NCBI RefSeq assembly: GCF_008124785.1
Contig: NZ_VNHU01000010.1
Coordinates: 1-64,000 of the forward strand
Source of the DNA: Aquimarina intermedia
Lineage (GTDB): Bacteria; Bacteroidota; Bacteroidia; Flavobacteriales; Flavobacteriaceae
Length of the DNA: 64,000 bases
Direction: 5' to 3'
The notes beneath the pieces were generated by a model. The model did no database searches. It had not been told where the DNA came from and saw only the letters and a list, made by a program, of their open reading frames with translations. Shown here in pieces: positions 11,679-19,646 of the stretch. The stretch's first letter is position 1; each line of letters begins with the position of its first letter. A program made the position numbers and the translations under genes.

Positions 11679-12200
11679 TTATCCTTCTTTTTCGGATAAC
11701 GTTTTAAGGATACCTGCAATCTTACCGCCACTTGACTTTAATGCAGAAACCACATTCTTAGCCGGTGATTGTAATAAACCGATAATATCTCCAATAACTT
11801 CCTCTTTAGATTTGATGTTAACCAAGGCATCAAGGTATTCATCTCCTACAAAGATTGCTTCTTCAACAAATGCACCTTTTAATAAAGGCTTCTCAGATTT
11901 CTTACGAAATTCTTTGATTACCTTCGCAGGAGCATTTCCTGTTTCAGAAAACATAATTGAAGTGTTTCCTTTTAATACGTTTGGTAACTCACCAAACTCT
12001 TTATCAGATTTCTCCATTGCTTTTGCAAGGAGTGTATTTTTCACTACACTTAGTGAAACATTAGCTTTATAACAAGCTCTACGTAAATTTGAAGTCGCAC
12101 CTGCATTCAGACCTGAAATATCAGCTAAATAAATATTAGTGTTTTCAGCTAACTGAGCAGTTAAGTCTTCAATTACTTGTGATTTTTCTTCTCTAGTCAT
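11679..12200 (-). CDS. rplJ: 50S ribosomal protein L10
   Basis: 173 residues with the typical start MTREEKSQVIEDL, the KNTLLAKA motif for 23S rRNA binding, and a C-terminal helix that binds L7/L12 dimers. It follows rplA by only 15 bases, so the long L10-binding leader known from E. coli is not present immediately upstream here; regulation would have to act from elsewhere in the operon. Confidence 0.97.
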   Translation of the reverse strand: MTREEKSQVIEDLTAQLAENTNIYLADISGLNAGATSNLRRACYKANVSLSVVKNTLLAKAMEKSDKEFGELPNVLKGNTSIMFSETGNAPAKVIKEFRKKSEKPLLKGAFVEEAIFVGDEYLDALVNIKSKEEVIGDIIGLLQSPAKNVVSALKSSGGKIAGILKTLSEKEG

Positions 12201-12215
12201 AATCGTTTATCTTAA

Positions 12216-12911
12216 TTACCCAGCAAAATTCTTAGAATCTATCTGTACACCAGGACTCATAGTAGAAGACATATAAATTGACTTTATATAAATTCCCTTA
12301 GCTGCCTGTGGCTTTAATTTTACTAGTGTTGTTAATAATTCTTTTGCGTTGTCTTCAATCTTTTTAGCATCGAATGATGATTTACCAACTGAAGCGTGAA
12401 CGATACCAGTTTTATCAACTTTAAAATCAATCTTACCAGCTTTAACATCAGATACTGCTTTAGCAACATCCATAGTTACCGTACCAGTCTTTGGGTTTGG
12501 CATAAGACCACGAGGTCCTAATACACGTCCTAAAGGACCTAATTTACCCATAACACTTGGCATGGTAATAATCACGTCAACATCAGTCCAACCACCTTTA
12601 ATTTTATCAAGATACTCATCAAGACCAACAAAATCTGCACCCGCTTCTTTTGCTTCGGCTTCTTTATCCGGAGTAACAAGCGCTAACACCTTCACATCTT
12701 TACCTGTACCATGTGGTAATGTAACAACACCACGAACCATTTGATTCGCTTTACGAGGATCAACATTTAAACGAACAGCTAAATCTACTGATGCATCAAA
12801 ATTAACCGTAGAAATTTCTTTGATTAAGCTAGATGCGTCTGATAAGCTATATGCTTTATTAGTTTCAACTTTTGAACGAGCTTCTTTTTGCTTTTTAGTC
12901 ACTTTTGCCAT
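12216..12911 (-). CDS. rplA: 50S ribosomal protein L1
   Basis: 231 residues. The motif [30 protein letters not shown]-type region (around residues 110-140) is the L1 signature. L1 forms the mobile L1 stalk at the ribosomal E site and in many bacteria represses its own operon by binding mRNA. It follows rplK by 19 bases. Confidence 0.98.
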   Translation of the reverse strand: MAKVTKKQKEARSKVETNKAYSLSDASSLIKEISTVNFDASVDLAVRLNVDPRKANQMVRGVVTLPHGTGKDVKVLALVTPDKEAEAKEAGADFVGLDEYLDKIKGGWTDVDVIITMPSVMGKLGPLGRVLGPRGLMPNPKTGTVTMDVAKAVSDVKAGKIDFKVDKTGIVHASVGKSSFDAKKIEDNAKELLTTLVKLKPQAAKGIYIKSIYMSSTMSPGVQIDSKNFAG

Positions 12912-12930
12912 TTTATAAACGTTTTAAGGA

Positions 12931-13368
12931 TTAAAAAGGAGCTTGCCCCTTTACAGTTACACCCATTGAACGAGCGGTACCAGCAACCATTTTCATGGCA
13001 GACTCGATAGTAAATGCATTCAAATCCTGCATTTTATCTTCTGCTATAGTACGTACTTGATCCCAAGATACACTAGCTACTTTCTTTCTATTTGGTTCTC
13101 CAGAACCCTTTTTTGTTTTTGCTGCTTCCAATATTTGAACTGCTGCTGGTGGAGTTTTAATGATAAAATCAAAAGACTTATCTTTAAAAACAGTAATAAC
13201 AACCGGTAACACTTTACCAGCTTTATCCTGTGTTCTACCATTGAATTGCTTACAGAATTCCATGATATTTACTCCGGCAGCACCTAAAGCAGGTCCAACT
13301 GGTGGAGACGGGTTTGCCGCTCCCCCACGAACTTGTAATTTTACAACCTTACTTACTTCTTTAGCCAT
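12931..13368 (-). CDS. rplK: 50S ribosomal protein L11
   Basis: 145 residues with [21 protein letters not shown] at the N-terminus, the proline-rich hinge that thiostrepton-like antibiotics target, and the C-terminal rRNA-binding domain ([17 protein letters not shown]). It binds the GTPase-associated centre of 23S rRNA. The 74-base gap before it, after nusG, contains short pairings and could hold an L1-binding control site, but I cannot show this. Confidence 0.98.
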   Translation of the reverse strand: MAKEVSKVVKLQVRGGAANPSPPVGPALGAAGVNIMEFCKQFNGRTQDKAGKVLPVVITVFKDKSFDFIIKTPPAAVQILEAAKTKKGSGEPNRKKVASVSWDQVRTIAEDKMQDLNAFTIESAMKMVAGTARSMGVTVKGQAPF

Positions 13369-13442
13369 TTCTCTAATTTTAGATTAGAATTGTTCTATAA
13401 TTTGGAAGCAAAAGAACAACTCTGAATATAATGTAACAATTA

Positions 13443-14009
13443 CTAAACTTTTTCAACTTGCATATAGCTCAATTCTAATGGCGTTTTTCTTCCGAAAATT
13501 TTCACCATTACCTCAAGCTTACGCTTCTCTTCATTAACTTTTTCAACTGTCCCGTTAAAACCATTAAAAGGGCCATCGATTACTTTGACAGTTTCTCCTA
13601 TAGTATAAGGAATCGCAACATTATCCGTTTTCACAGATAATTCATCAACCTTACCTAACATTCTATTGATTTCGGATTTTCTTAACGGCACTGGATCTCC
13701 GCCTTTAACCTCACCCAGAAAACCAATAACACCATTAATAGATTTAATGATGTGAGGTATTTCTCCAGAAAGATTTGCTTCGATCATAACATACCCAGGA
13801 AAATAAACTCTTTCTTTGTTTATTTTCTTCCCGTTACGAATTTGGATTACTTTTTCTGTAGGTACAAGAATTTGAGAAACAAAATCTTCTAAGCCCATAT
13901 GAGCAATTTCACGCTCTATATAATCTTTTACTTTGTTCTCCTGACCACTAACAGCCCTAACAACATACCACTTTTTTGTATTATTAACTTCTGCCATTTT
14001 CTCCATCAT
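13443..14009 (-). CDS. nusG: Transcription termination/antitermination protein NusG
   Basis: 188 residues with the NGN domain (KKWYVVRAVSGQENKVKDYI) and a C-terminal KOW domain (VKVIDGPFNGFNGTVEKV). NusG binds RNA polymerase, Rho and ribosomal protein S10. Three methionines compete as start: 14009, 14006 and 13997. The first overlaps the secE stop codon as TAATG, which would couple translation of the two genes. The shorter form starting MAEVNN is equally plausible. Confidence 0.96.
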   Translation of the reverse strand: MMEKMAEVNNTKKWYVVRAVSGQENKVKDYIEREIAHMGLEDFVSQILVPTEKVIQIRNGKKINKERVYFPGYVMIEANLSGEIPHIIKSINGVIGFLGEVKGGDPVPLRKSEINRMLGKVDELSVKTDNVAIPYTIGETVKVIDGPFNGFNGTVEKVNEEKRKLEVMVKIFGRKTPLELSYMQVEKV

Positions 14010-14206
14010 TATGATTTAACCAAGGCAAAATAATACTCTACCATGTTGCTAAAAACAGTATCCACTCCCCATATTGCTAATGAAAAAAGCACCGAGAAAA
14101 CGATGACTATCAATGTAAGACGTTGCGCTTCTGCCCAAGGCGTCCAGGTTACATGATTTTTTAATTCATTATATGATTCTGTAATATAGTTTGCTAATCC
14201 AGCCAT
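14009..14206 (-). CDS. secE: Preprotein translocase subunit SecE
   Basis: A 65-residue protein with the short single-helix SecE form: an amphipathic stretch (YITESYNELKNHVTWTPWAEAQRLT) followed by one membrane segment (VIVFSVLFSLAIWGVDTVF). The V-T-W-P/T-x-x-E motif is the SecE signature. It forms the SecYEG channel with SecY. Its stop overlaps the nusG start by one base. Confidence 0.95.
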   Translation of the reverse strand: MAGLANYITESYNELKNHVTWTPWAEAQRLTLIVIVFSVLFSLAIWGVDTVFSNMVEYYFALVKS

Positions 14207-14313
14207 CTTTATACACTGTTTAAATGATAATAAGAATCAGAACAAAATCATCAGACTTAATATCATTATAAGATTGATATTTGTTAATTGCCTTGTAAAG
14301 CAATTTATTAATG

Positions 14314-14386
14314 CACGGGTTGAGAGACTCGAACTCCCGACACCTGGTTTTGGAGACCAGTGCTCTACCAACTGAGCTAAACCCGT
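14314..14386 (-). tRNA. tRNA-Trp (anticodon CCA)
   Basis: A 73-base cloverleaf with acceptor ACGGGTT/AACCCGT, D-arm TAGCTCAGTTGG, anticodon loop CTCCAAA, and T-arm GTTCGAGTC. No CCA is encoded. It sits between tuf and secE in the same orientation, as in many bacteria, and is presumably cut out of the operon transcript. Confidence 0.95.
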
Positions 14387-14398
14387 AAACATAAGTCA

Positions 14399-14422
14399 AG
14401 GTATCTGCCTGAGCAGATACCT
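14399..14422 (-). other. Hairpin between tuf and tRNA-Trp
   Basis: A perfect 10-bp stem (AGGTATCTGC/GCAGATACCT) with a four-base loop begins 25 bases after the tuf stop. There is no T-run on the minus strand. It may act as a 3' stabiliser for tuf mRNA or as an RNA-processing signal between tuf and the tRNA. Confidence 0.55.
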
Positions 14423-14446
14423 CTACTTATTATAAACTATATTGTA

Positions 14447-15634
14447 TTAGTCTAGGATCTCAGTAACCTGACCTGCTCCAACTGTTCTACCACCTTCACG
14501 GATAGCAAAACGTAGACCTACGTTCATTGCAATAGTTTGAATCAACTCAACAGTAATAGTTAAGTTATCTCCAGGCATAACCATCTCAACTCCATCAGGA
14601 AGCGCAATGTTTCCAGTTACATCAGTAGTACGTACATAGAACTGAGGACGGTAGTTATTATGGAATGGCGTGTGACGTCCACCTTCTTCTTTCTTAAGGA
14701 TATACACCTCAGCTTTGAATTTTTTGTGTGGAGTTACAGTTCCCGGCTTAACGATTACCATACCACGAGAGATTTGAGTTTTCTCAATACCTCTTAATAG
14801 GATACCAGCGTTATCTCCTGCTTCACCTCTATCAAGGATCTGACGGAACATTTCGATTCCAGTAATAGTAGAAGTTAATTTCTCAGCTCCCATACCGATG
14901 ATCTCAACAGGATCTCCAGTGTTTGCAATACCAGTCTCAATACGACCAGTTGCAACTGTACCACGACCAGTAATCGAGAATACATCTTCTATAGGCATCA
15001 AGAATGGCTTATCAACATCACGCTCTGGCAATTCGATCCACTCATCAACAGAGTTCATCAATTCCATAACAGTATCAACCCACTTTTGCTCACCATTAAG
15101 TGCTCCAAGTGCAGAACCTGAAATTACAGGACCATTATCACCATCATACTCATAAAAAGAAAGAAGATCTCTTACTTCCATCTCAACAAGTTCTAATAAT
15201 TCCTCATCATCAACCATATCCACTTTATTAAGGAATACAACGATTCTTGGAATACCTACCTGACGTCCTAATAGGATATGCTCACGAGTTTGTGGCATTG
15301 GACCATCTGTAGCAGCAACTACTAAGATCGCACCATCCATCTGAGCAGCACCAGTAACCATGTTCTTTACATAATCGGCGTGACCTGGACAGTCAACGTG
15401 TGCATAGTGACGATTAGCTGTTTGATACTCTACGTGAGATGTATTAATAGTAATACCTCTTTCTTTCTCTTCTGGTGCGTTATCGATAGTATCGAAACTT
15501 CTCGCTTCAGAAAGACCTGCATCTGCTAATACTTTAGTAATTGCAGCAGTTAAAGTTGTTTTACCGTGATCAACGTGTCCAATAGTACCAATATTTAAGT
15601 GCGGTTTGGAACGATCAAAAGTTTCCTTTGCCAT
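14447..15634 (-). CDS. tuf: Elongation factor Tu
   Basis: 395 residues. GTPase motifs are GHVDHGKT (19-26), DCPGHADYV and NKVDMVD. Domains II and III follow with [11 protein letters not shown] and the C-terminal [15 protein letters not shown], the kirromycin/EF-Ts region. It delivers aminoacyl-tRNA to the ribosome. Four tRNA genes stand directly upstream and tRNA-Trp downstream, so tuf and tRNAs are co-transcribed. Codon use is highly biased, as expected for an abundant protein. Confidence 0.99.
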   Translation of the reverse strand: MAKETFDRSKPHLNIGTIGHVDHGKTTLTAAITKVLADAGLSEARSFDTIDNAPEEKERGITINTSHVEYQTANRHYAHVDCPGHADYVKNMVTGAAQMDGAILVVAATDGPMPQTREHILLGRQVGIPRIVVFLNKVDMVDDEELLELVEMEVRDLLSFYEYDGDNGPVISGSALGALNGEQKWVDTVMELMNSVDEWIELPERDVDKPFLMPIEDVFSITGRGTVATGRIETGIANTGDPVEIIGMGAEKLTSTITGIEMFRQILDRGEAGDNAGILLRGIEKTQISRGMVIVKPGTVTPHKKFKAEVYILKKEEGGRHTPFHNNYRPQFYVRTTDVTGNIALPDGVEMVMPGDNLTITVELIQTIAMNVGLRFAIREGGRTVGAGQVTEILD

Positions 15635-15692
15635 AATTAATTTATTTTAATCTTAGTTATATATTAGTGTTCAATTTATGTTCTGAACTAAG

Positions 15693-15764
15693 AGCCAATG
15701 ACGAGATTTGAACTCGTGACCTCTTCCTTACCAAGGAAACGCTCTACCCCTGAGCTACACCGGC
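15693..15764 (-). tRNA. tRNA-Thr (anticodon GGT)
   Basis: A 72-base cloverleaf: acceptor GCCGGTG/CATTGGC (one G-T pair), D-arm TAGCTCAGGGGTAGAGC, anticodon loop TTGGTAA, T-loop GTTCAAATC. It is the last of four tRNAs before tuf and equivalent in position and anticodon to E. coli thrT. Confidence 0.94.
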
Positions 15765-15889
15765 TTTTTAAAGCGTACAACAATAAACCAGAACGCTTTC
15801 AAAATAATAAAGAAAGAAATCTGATTCATTAGCACTTTTATACTTTAAAAACCCATCTTACTTATATAAGATATGCCCTTTTATTTTAG

Positions 15890-15962
15890 AGCGGGAGACC
15901 GGGTTCGAACCGGCGACATTCAGCTTGGAAGGCTGACGCTCTACCAACTGAGCTACTCCCGC
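15890..15962 (-). tRNA. tRNA-Gly (anticodon TCC)
   Basis: A 73-base cloverleaf: acceptor GCGGGAG/CTCCCGC, D-arm TAGCTCAGTTGGTAGAGC, anticodon loop CTTCCAA, T-arm GCCGGTTCGAACCCGGT. Equivalent in order and anticodon to glyT of E. coli. Confidence 0.95.
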
Positions 15963-16043
15963 ATTATTCTCAAAATACATTTGAGAAATCTACTTTAAAG
16001 ATCTATCGTACCATGTAAATACAAAAGATATTTAATTTTTTTG

Positions 16044-16125
<82 letters not shown>

Positions 16126-16241
16126 AAATCATTATTTTAATGAACCTTGTAATTTTGAGATGGCAAAAGTAAACATTTTTTTGACAATTCAAAATATTTT
16201 AAAAAAGTTTAAAAAATTTTCAATATTTCAACTTTTTAAAG

Positions 16242-16315
16242 AGCCGATGGAGGGACTCGAACCCACGACCTGCTGATTACAAATCAGCTGCTCTAGCCAG
16301 CTGAGCTACATCGGC
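16242..16315 (-). tRNA. tRNA-Thr (anticodon TGT)
   Basis: A 74-base cloverleaf: acceptor GCCGATG/CATCGGC, D-arm TAGCTCAGCTGGCTAGAGC, anticodon loop TTGTAAT, T-arm CGTGGGTTCGAGTCC. It is the first gene of the tRNA-tuf operon, equivalent to thrU. Confidence 0.95.
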
Positions 16316-16335
16316 TTTTAACCACTTTTTTGGCA

Positions 16336-16363
16336 TAAAAAAGCCCGCTATTTCTAACGGACT
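16336..16363 (-). terminator. Terminator-like hairpin at the very start of the tRNA-tuf operon
   Basis: On the minus strand AGTCCGTTA pairs with TAGCGGGCT (two G-U pairs) around a GAAA tetraloop, followed immediately by six T residues. It lies just after the -7 box at 16365-16372 and before the first tRNA. It may be an attenuator, a 5' stabilising cap, or the terminator of upstream hpf transcripts. Confidence 0.6.
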
Positions 16364-16364
16364 G

Positions 16365-16394
16365 CAAATGTATATAAATTATTCTTTTCTCAAA
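16365..16394 (-). promoter_or_regulatory. Promoter of the tRNA-tuf-secE-nusG-rpl-rpoBC operon
   Basis: On the minus strand TTTG (16391-16394), an 18-base spacer, then TACATTTG (16365-16372): an exact match to the Bacteroidota -33/-7 promoter. It lies between hpf and tRNA-Thr(TGT). Confidence 0.75.
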
Positions 16395-16417
16395 ACATTT
16401 TTAGAGAAAAAAAATAA

Positions 16418-16720
16418 TCAAATATGTGCTTTTAATTTTTCCTTTCGTCGTTGCAATTGTCTCTCCAGCGAACTAACACATTCATCCACACCTTCTTCGA
16501 ATGTTTTATTGATCTTTTTTATCATAAACTCATCCCCCGGCACCGTCAATAAAATTTCTGTAACTTTATTTTCCTTTCCACTAGTGTTCATTACTTTTAG
16601 ATATACATCGGCGTATATAATACGATTAAAATGGTGTTCTAGCTTATCTAATTTTGTTTGGGTAAATTGTATCAATTTTTCATCGACGTTGAAATTTACA
16701 GATTGCAAGTTTACTTTCAT
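16418..16720 (-). CDS. hpf: HPF/RaiA family ribosome hibernation factor (short form)
   Basis: 100 residues with the HPF/RaiA beta-alpha-beta-beta-beta-alpha pattern: VNLQSVNFNVDEKLIQFTQTKLDKLEHHF, a central strand pair, then a basic C-terminal helix (LERQLQRRKEKLKAH). Proteins of this family bind the decoding region of 30S subunits and inactivate or dimerise ribosomes in stationary phase. It lacks the C-terminal dimerisation domain of long HPF. It lies between xerC and the tRNA operon on the same strand. Confidence 0.88.
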   Translation of the reverse strand: MKVNLQSVNFNVDEKLIQFTQTKLDKLEHHFNRIIYADVYLKVMNTSGKENKVTEILLTVPGDEFMIKKINKTFEEGVDECVSSLERQLQRRKEKLKAHI

Positions 16721-16779
16721 ACGTAATCGGTATTAAAATGGTTGAACAAAAATTCATGTCAGTAACTACAAGAGCGTAC

Positions 16780-17673
16780 TTATTTCTTCTTATTTCTGGG
16801 ATGGGCATTTTTATAAGCTTTTGCCAATTGCGCTACATTTTGATGTGTGTACACCTGAGTAGCTGCCAAACTAGAATGTCCAAGTAACTCTTTTACCGCA
16901 TTAAGATTAGCACCTTCACTTAATAATTGTGTAGCAAACGAATGTCTTAAAATATGCGGACTCGTTTTAACCTTTGATGATGCCTTACTAAAATACGTAT
17001 TAATAATTCGGTAGACAAGCGTTTCATATATTTTAACTCCTTTTGAAGTAATGAACAAAAAGTCGGTGTTTTCACAACCATGGATTTGTTTTCTAAGCTC
17101 AAGATACTCATTGAGCGTCACACACACAGTAGATAATAAAGGCAGTATCCGTTCTTTACTACGTTTTCCCAGCACTTTTATCTTTTGAGCAGTACTATCC
17201 ACGTCTGACATCTTTAAGTTCACTAACTCAATACGTCGGATGCCTGTCGCATAAAATAATTCAACTATGAGTCGATCTCGTACACTTGTAAAATCTTTGT
17301 TTACCCCCATTAACGACAAAACATCCACTACCTCATCGTCAGAAAAAGGAATTTGTAATTTTTTAGTAGTTTTCAAGGCACGATGGGTCGCTAAAGGGTT
17401 TCTACTTATCTCATCTATTTTGAGTAAAAACTTGTAGAATGTTTTAAGGGAAGAAATCTTTCTGTTAATGGTACGATTGCTTTTCCCTTCTTCCACCAAA
17501 GCGACTATCCAGCTTCGGATCTGAACATACTCGACCTGCACCAAGTCAAATTCATCAAAAGCCACTTCTCCAAAGTCCCGAAAAGCCATTATATCAGTCC
17601 TGTAGGCATTTACCGTATGTTCAGAATAATTACGCTCAAAGGTGAGATACTCAATAAATTTAGAAATAAGCAT
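16780..17673 (-). CDS. Tyrosine recombinase, XerC/XerD family
   Basis: 297 residues from the ATG at 17673. An N-terminal SAM-like core-binding domain (FIEYLTFERNYSEHTVNAYRTDI) precedes the catalytic domain with Arg in TGIRRIEL, Lys in VLGKRSKERILPL, HILRHSFATQL, and LGHSSLAATQVYTH with the Tyr nucleophile. Such proteins resolve chromosome dimers at dif. An ATG 12 bases further up (17685) lies inside the rpsU terminator stem, while 17673 comes right after its U-tract; the family's usual N-terminus fits 17673. Whether it is XerC or XerD cannot be decided here. Confidence 0.93.
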   Translation of the reverse strand: MLISKFIEYLTFERNYSEHTVNAYRTDIMAFRDFGEVAFDEFDLVQVEYVQIRSWIVALVEEGKSNRTINRKISSLKTFYKFLLKIDEISRNPLATHRALKTTKKLQIPFSDDEVVDVLSLMGVNKDFTSVRDRLIVELFYATGIRRIELVNLKMSDVDSTAQKIKVLGKRSKERILPLLSTVCVTLNEYLELRKQIHGCENTDFLFITSKGVKIYETLVYRIINTYFSKASSKVKTSPHILRHSFATQLLSEGANLNAVKELLGHSSLAATQVYTHQNVAQLAKAYKNAHPRNKKK

Positions 17674-17726
17674 AAAAAAAACCATTAGCGTATAAAAGTA
17701 CTAAACTTTTACGACCCTAATGGTTT
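17674..17726 (-). terminator. rpsU terminator running into the xerC start codon
   Basis: A long stem: AAACCATTAG/CTAATGGTTT (17679-17688 with 17717-17726) plus an inner pairing with a two-base bulge, followed on the minus strand by eight T residues and then directly by the ATG of the recombinase gene. Confidence 0.75.
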
Positions 17727-17789
17727 AAATGATATAGTAAAAACGAAGTCTGCTTAAAAAGCATTATAGACCACGCTCACGATGTGCTA

Positions 17790-17984
17790 CTAGATTTCTT
17801 CTTGATCTCTTAAGTGCTGAATGTACTGCGCTTTTTGAACTTGAGCTCTTCGCTCAACAGAAGGTTTTGAAAACGCTTGTCGCTTACGTAGCTGACGCAT
17901 TGTCCCTGTTCGGTCAAATTTACGCTTGAAACGCTTTAACGCTCTATCTATATTCTCTCCGTCTTTAATAGGTATAATTAACAT
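17790..17984 (-). CDS. rpsU: 30S ribosomal protein S21 (bS21)
   Basis: 64 residues, starting MLIIPIKDGENIDRALKRFKRKF with the basic RKRQAFSKPSVERR segment, the standard bS21 pattern. In Flavobacteriia bS21 is known to help sequester the 16S 3' tail, so most genes lack Shine-Dalgarno sequences. This gene, by contrast, has an exceptionally strong one, consistent with autoregulation. It has its own promoter and terminator, so it is likely a single-gene transcript. Confidence 0.97.
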   Translation of the reverse strand: MLIIPIKDGENIDRALKRFKRKFDRTGTMRQLRKRQAFSKPSVERRAQVQKAQYIQHLRDQEEI

Positions 17985-17987
17985 AGT

Positions 17988-18001
17988 ATCACCTCCTTTC
18001 T
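17988..18001 (-). promoter_or_regulatory. Extended Shine-Dalgarno of rpsU (14-base anti-SD match)
   Basis: The minus strand reads AGAAAGGAGGTGAT, complementary over 14 bases to the 3' end of bacterial 16S rRNA, with seven bases between AGGAGG and the ATG. I saw nothing comparable before the other genes in this window. Confidence 0.9.
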
Positions 18002-18016
18002 TTAGAAATTAAGGTG

Positions 18017-18046
18017 CAAATATAATACAAATGTATAACCTACAAA
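18017..18046 (-). promoter_or_regulatory. Promoter of rpsU
   Basis: TTTG (18043-18046), 18-base spacer and TATATTTG (18017-18024) on the minus strand, about 35 bases before the rpsU ATG. Exact consensus match. Confidence 0.75.
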
Positions 18047-18065
18047 CCTTTTTTATATATTTTAT

Positions 18066-19448
18066 TTATTTGATTGACCATACCGTATAACTATTGGGAG
18101 GGACTTGAATTTTAACCCATTTATCTCCTTGAGTAACAGGCTCCCAACTGGACCGTCCTGTATAATCTTTTATCCTCGTGTTACTCCAATTCGTCTGTAT
18201 CCATCGTTCTTTATAAGAATTTGATATATTAATATAGACAATTAAACCAATTTTTGAGGCGTTCCCGTTACGCCGGGCAATATATTCATCTGTATCCGTA
18301 TACAGGTTTGAGGTATTACCTGCTGCCAGATTATTATGAATCCATATTAAATTGTTTAATGCATTCTTATCAAGCCAGTCTTCATAGTCCTTATAAAAAA
18401 GCGCCGGATATCCTTCATGCGTTAAGATATATGCATAGGCAAGAAGTTTATTAATTTGTATCTCATCAGTATCATGATTGGTGACAAAAGTCACAGCTCT
18501 GGACGCATTACGTTTCCAAAGCATATCTCCCTGAAGCGCATTCAAGTTATTGCCTTGAAATGCATCCCGCATTTTATAGTAACACGCAAAATCAAAAGCC
18601 GACATTTGTGCCTGATCTGTCCACCACTGCAAGGTAGCAGCATTACCATCCCAATATTCACCTACCGAAAAGCCTCCGACTGCATTTTTCCAATCTCTTG
18701 CTATCCAAGGTTCAAAACCTTTCACGTAATCAAAGCGCCATCCATCAAACTTCATAGTGTTTTTATAATATTTTGCAACTGAGTTAGATTTTTTCCATAA
18801 CCAATCTTGTACATAACTCTTATGATGGCACAGGTCTGCAAACCCTCCAAAAACTCCGGAATCGTTATTATGATAGTCATTAGGATGAAAATCATATTGC
18901 GTACGATTAAATAAATTTGATTTGGGGGTATACTTGGTGTAGGTATTTGAATTTTTGAAAATGTTGAATTCTGAATCCCCTCCACTATTATGATTGATAA
19001 CGATATCAGCAATAACACTCAATTGATTTGCGTGTGCACTGTTAATCAACTGTTCCAATTCGGTTTTTGACCCAAAACGAGTTTCTGTACTTCCCATTTG
19101 GTTATACTGACCAAAATCGTAATAATCGAAAGGATCATAACCCATTGAAAACTTTCCATTCTGAGCTTTACTAACCGGTGGCAACCATATTGCATCAACC
19201 CCCGCATTGCTCCAGGCAGACACCTTATTCTTGATTGTATTCCACCAAGTACCTCCGCTAGGCACGTCCCAATAAAACGCTTGCATCATAACCCCTGTTC
19301 CTATTGGTTTAAGGGCAGCTTTATTAAGGGGTTCTAATACCATTTTTTCAACAGCAGCTGGTTTTTCAATCTCTATTTCTTCTCGCTCACAACTGAGAGT
19401 TAAGAACGCCAGAAGAAATACGGCTACTTTTACATTTAAGTTTGTCAT
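18066..19448 (-). CDS. Lipoprotein alpha-amylase (GH13 family)
   Basis: 460 residues with a lipoprotein signal ending LTLSC (Cys20), so it is probably anchored in a membrane, likely the outer one. The GH13 barrel motifs are present: DIVINH (region I), DGWRFDYVKGF with the nucleophile Asp (II), SVGEYWDG with the acid/base Glu (III) and FVTNHDTDEI (IV). A small C-terminal beta domain follows. It should hydrolyse alpha-1,4-glucans such as starch or glycogen. No SusCD pair or other maltose genes lie nearby. An unusual paired palindrome lies 50-91 bases upstream and may be its operator. Confidence 0.93.
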   Translation of the reverse strand: MTNLNVKVAVFLLAFLTLSCEREEIEIEKPAAVEKMVLEPLNKAALKPIGTGVMMQAFYWDVPSGGTWWNTIKNKVSAWSNAGVDAIWLPPVSKAQNGKFSMGYDPFDYYDFGQYNQMGSTETRFGSKTELEQLINSAHANQLSVIADIVINHNSGGDSEFNIFKNSNTYTKYTPKSNLFNRTQYDFHPNDYHNNDSGVFGGFADLCHHKSYVQDWLWKKSNSVAKYYKNTMKFDGWRFDYVKGFEPWIARDWKNAVGGFSVGEYWDGNAATLQWWTDQAQMSAFDFACYYKMRDAFQGNNLNALQGDMLWKRNASRAVTFVTNHDTDEIQINKLLAYAYILTHEGYPALFYKDYEDWLDKNALNNLIWIHNNLAAGNTSNLYTDTDEYIARRNGNASKIGLIVYINISNSYKERWIQTNWSNTRIKDYTGRSSWEPVTQGDKWVKIQVPPNSYTVWSIK

Positions 19449-19477
19449 AATAAATAGTGTTTGTGTTTTAGTTATTT

Positions 19478-19485
19478 TAAAGGTA
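19478..19485 (-). promoter_or_regulatory. Possible -7 box of the amylase gene (TACCTTTA)
   Basis: One mismatch from TANNTTTG, about 30 bases before the ATG. The region expected to hold the -33 box overlaps the proximal arm of the palindrome at 19498-19539. Confidence 0.35.
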
Positions 19486-19497
19486 ACACATTCTTAA

Positions 19498-19539
19498 AAC
19501 ACGAAAACGTTTGAGATTTAACTCAAACGTTTTCGTGTT
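19498..19539. promoter_or_regulatory. Perfect 18-bp inverted repeat holding two AACGTT-centred half-palindromes
   Basis: Arms 19498-19515 and 19522-19539 are perfectly complementary with a six-base spacer. Each arm is itself nearly symmetrical around AACGTT (19506-19511 and 19526-19531), resembling LacI-family operators, and the two centres are 20 bp apart, about two helical turns. No T-run follows on the minus strand, so a terminator is less likely. A role in sugar control of the amylase is inferred. Confidence 0.55.
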
Positions 19540-19646
19540 GATAACATTTACTAAAACTTTAATTTTAACAGGGTTAAACTATTAAAATCCTGTTTTTTTA
19601 ACATCTAAAATACAGAATTACAAATAGGGTATTATGAATCCTATAA

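Noticed and set aside
13369-13442. L1-binding control site in the rplK leader
   Set aside because: Short pairings exist but I could not match them to the known L1-binding structure.
14286-14305. AATTGC/GCAATT hairpin between tRNA-Trp and secE
   Set aside because: Only six pairs in very AT-rich sequence; likely by chance.
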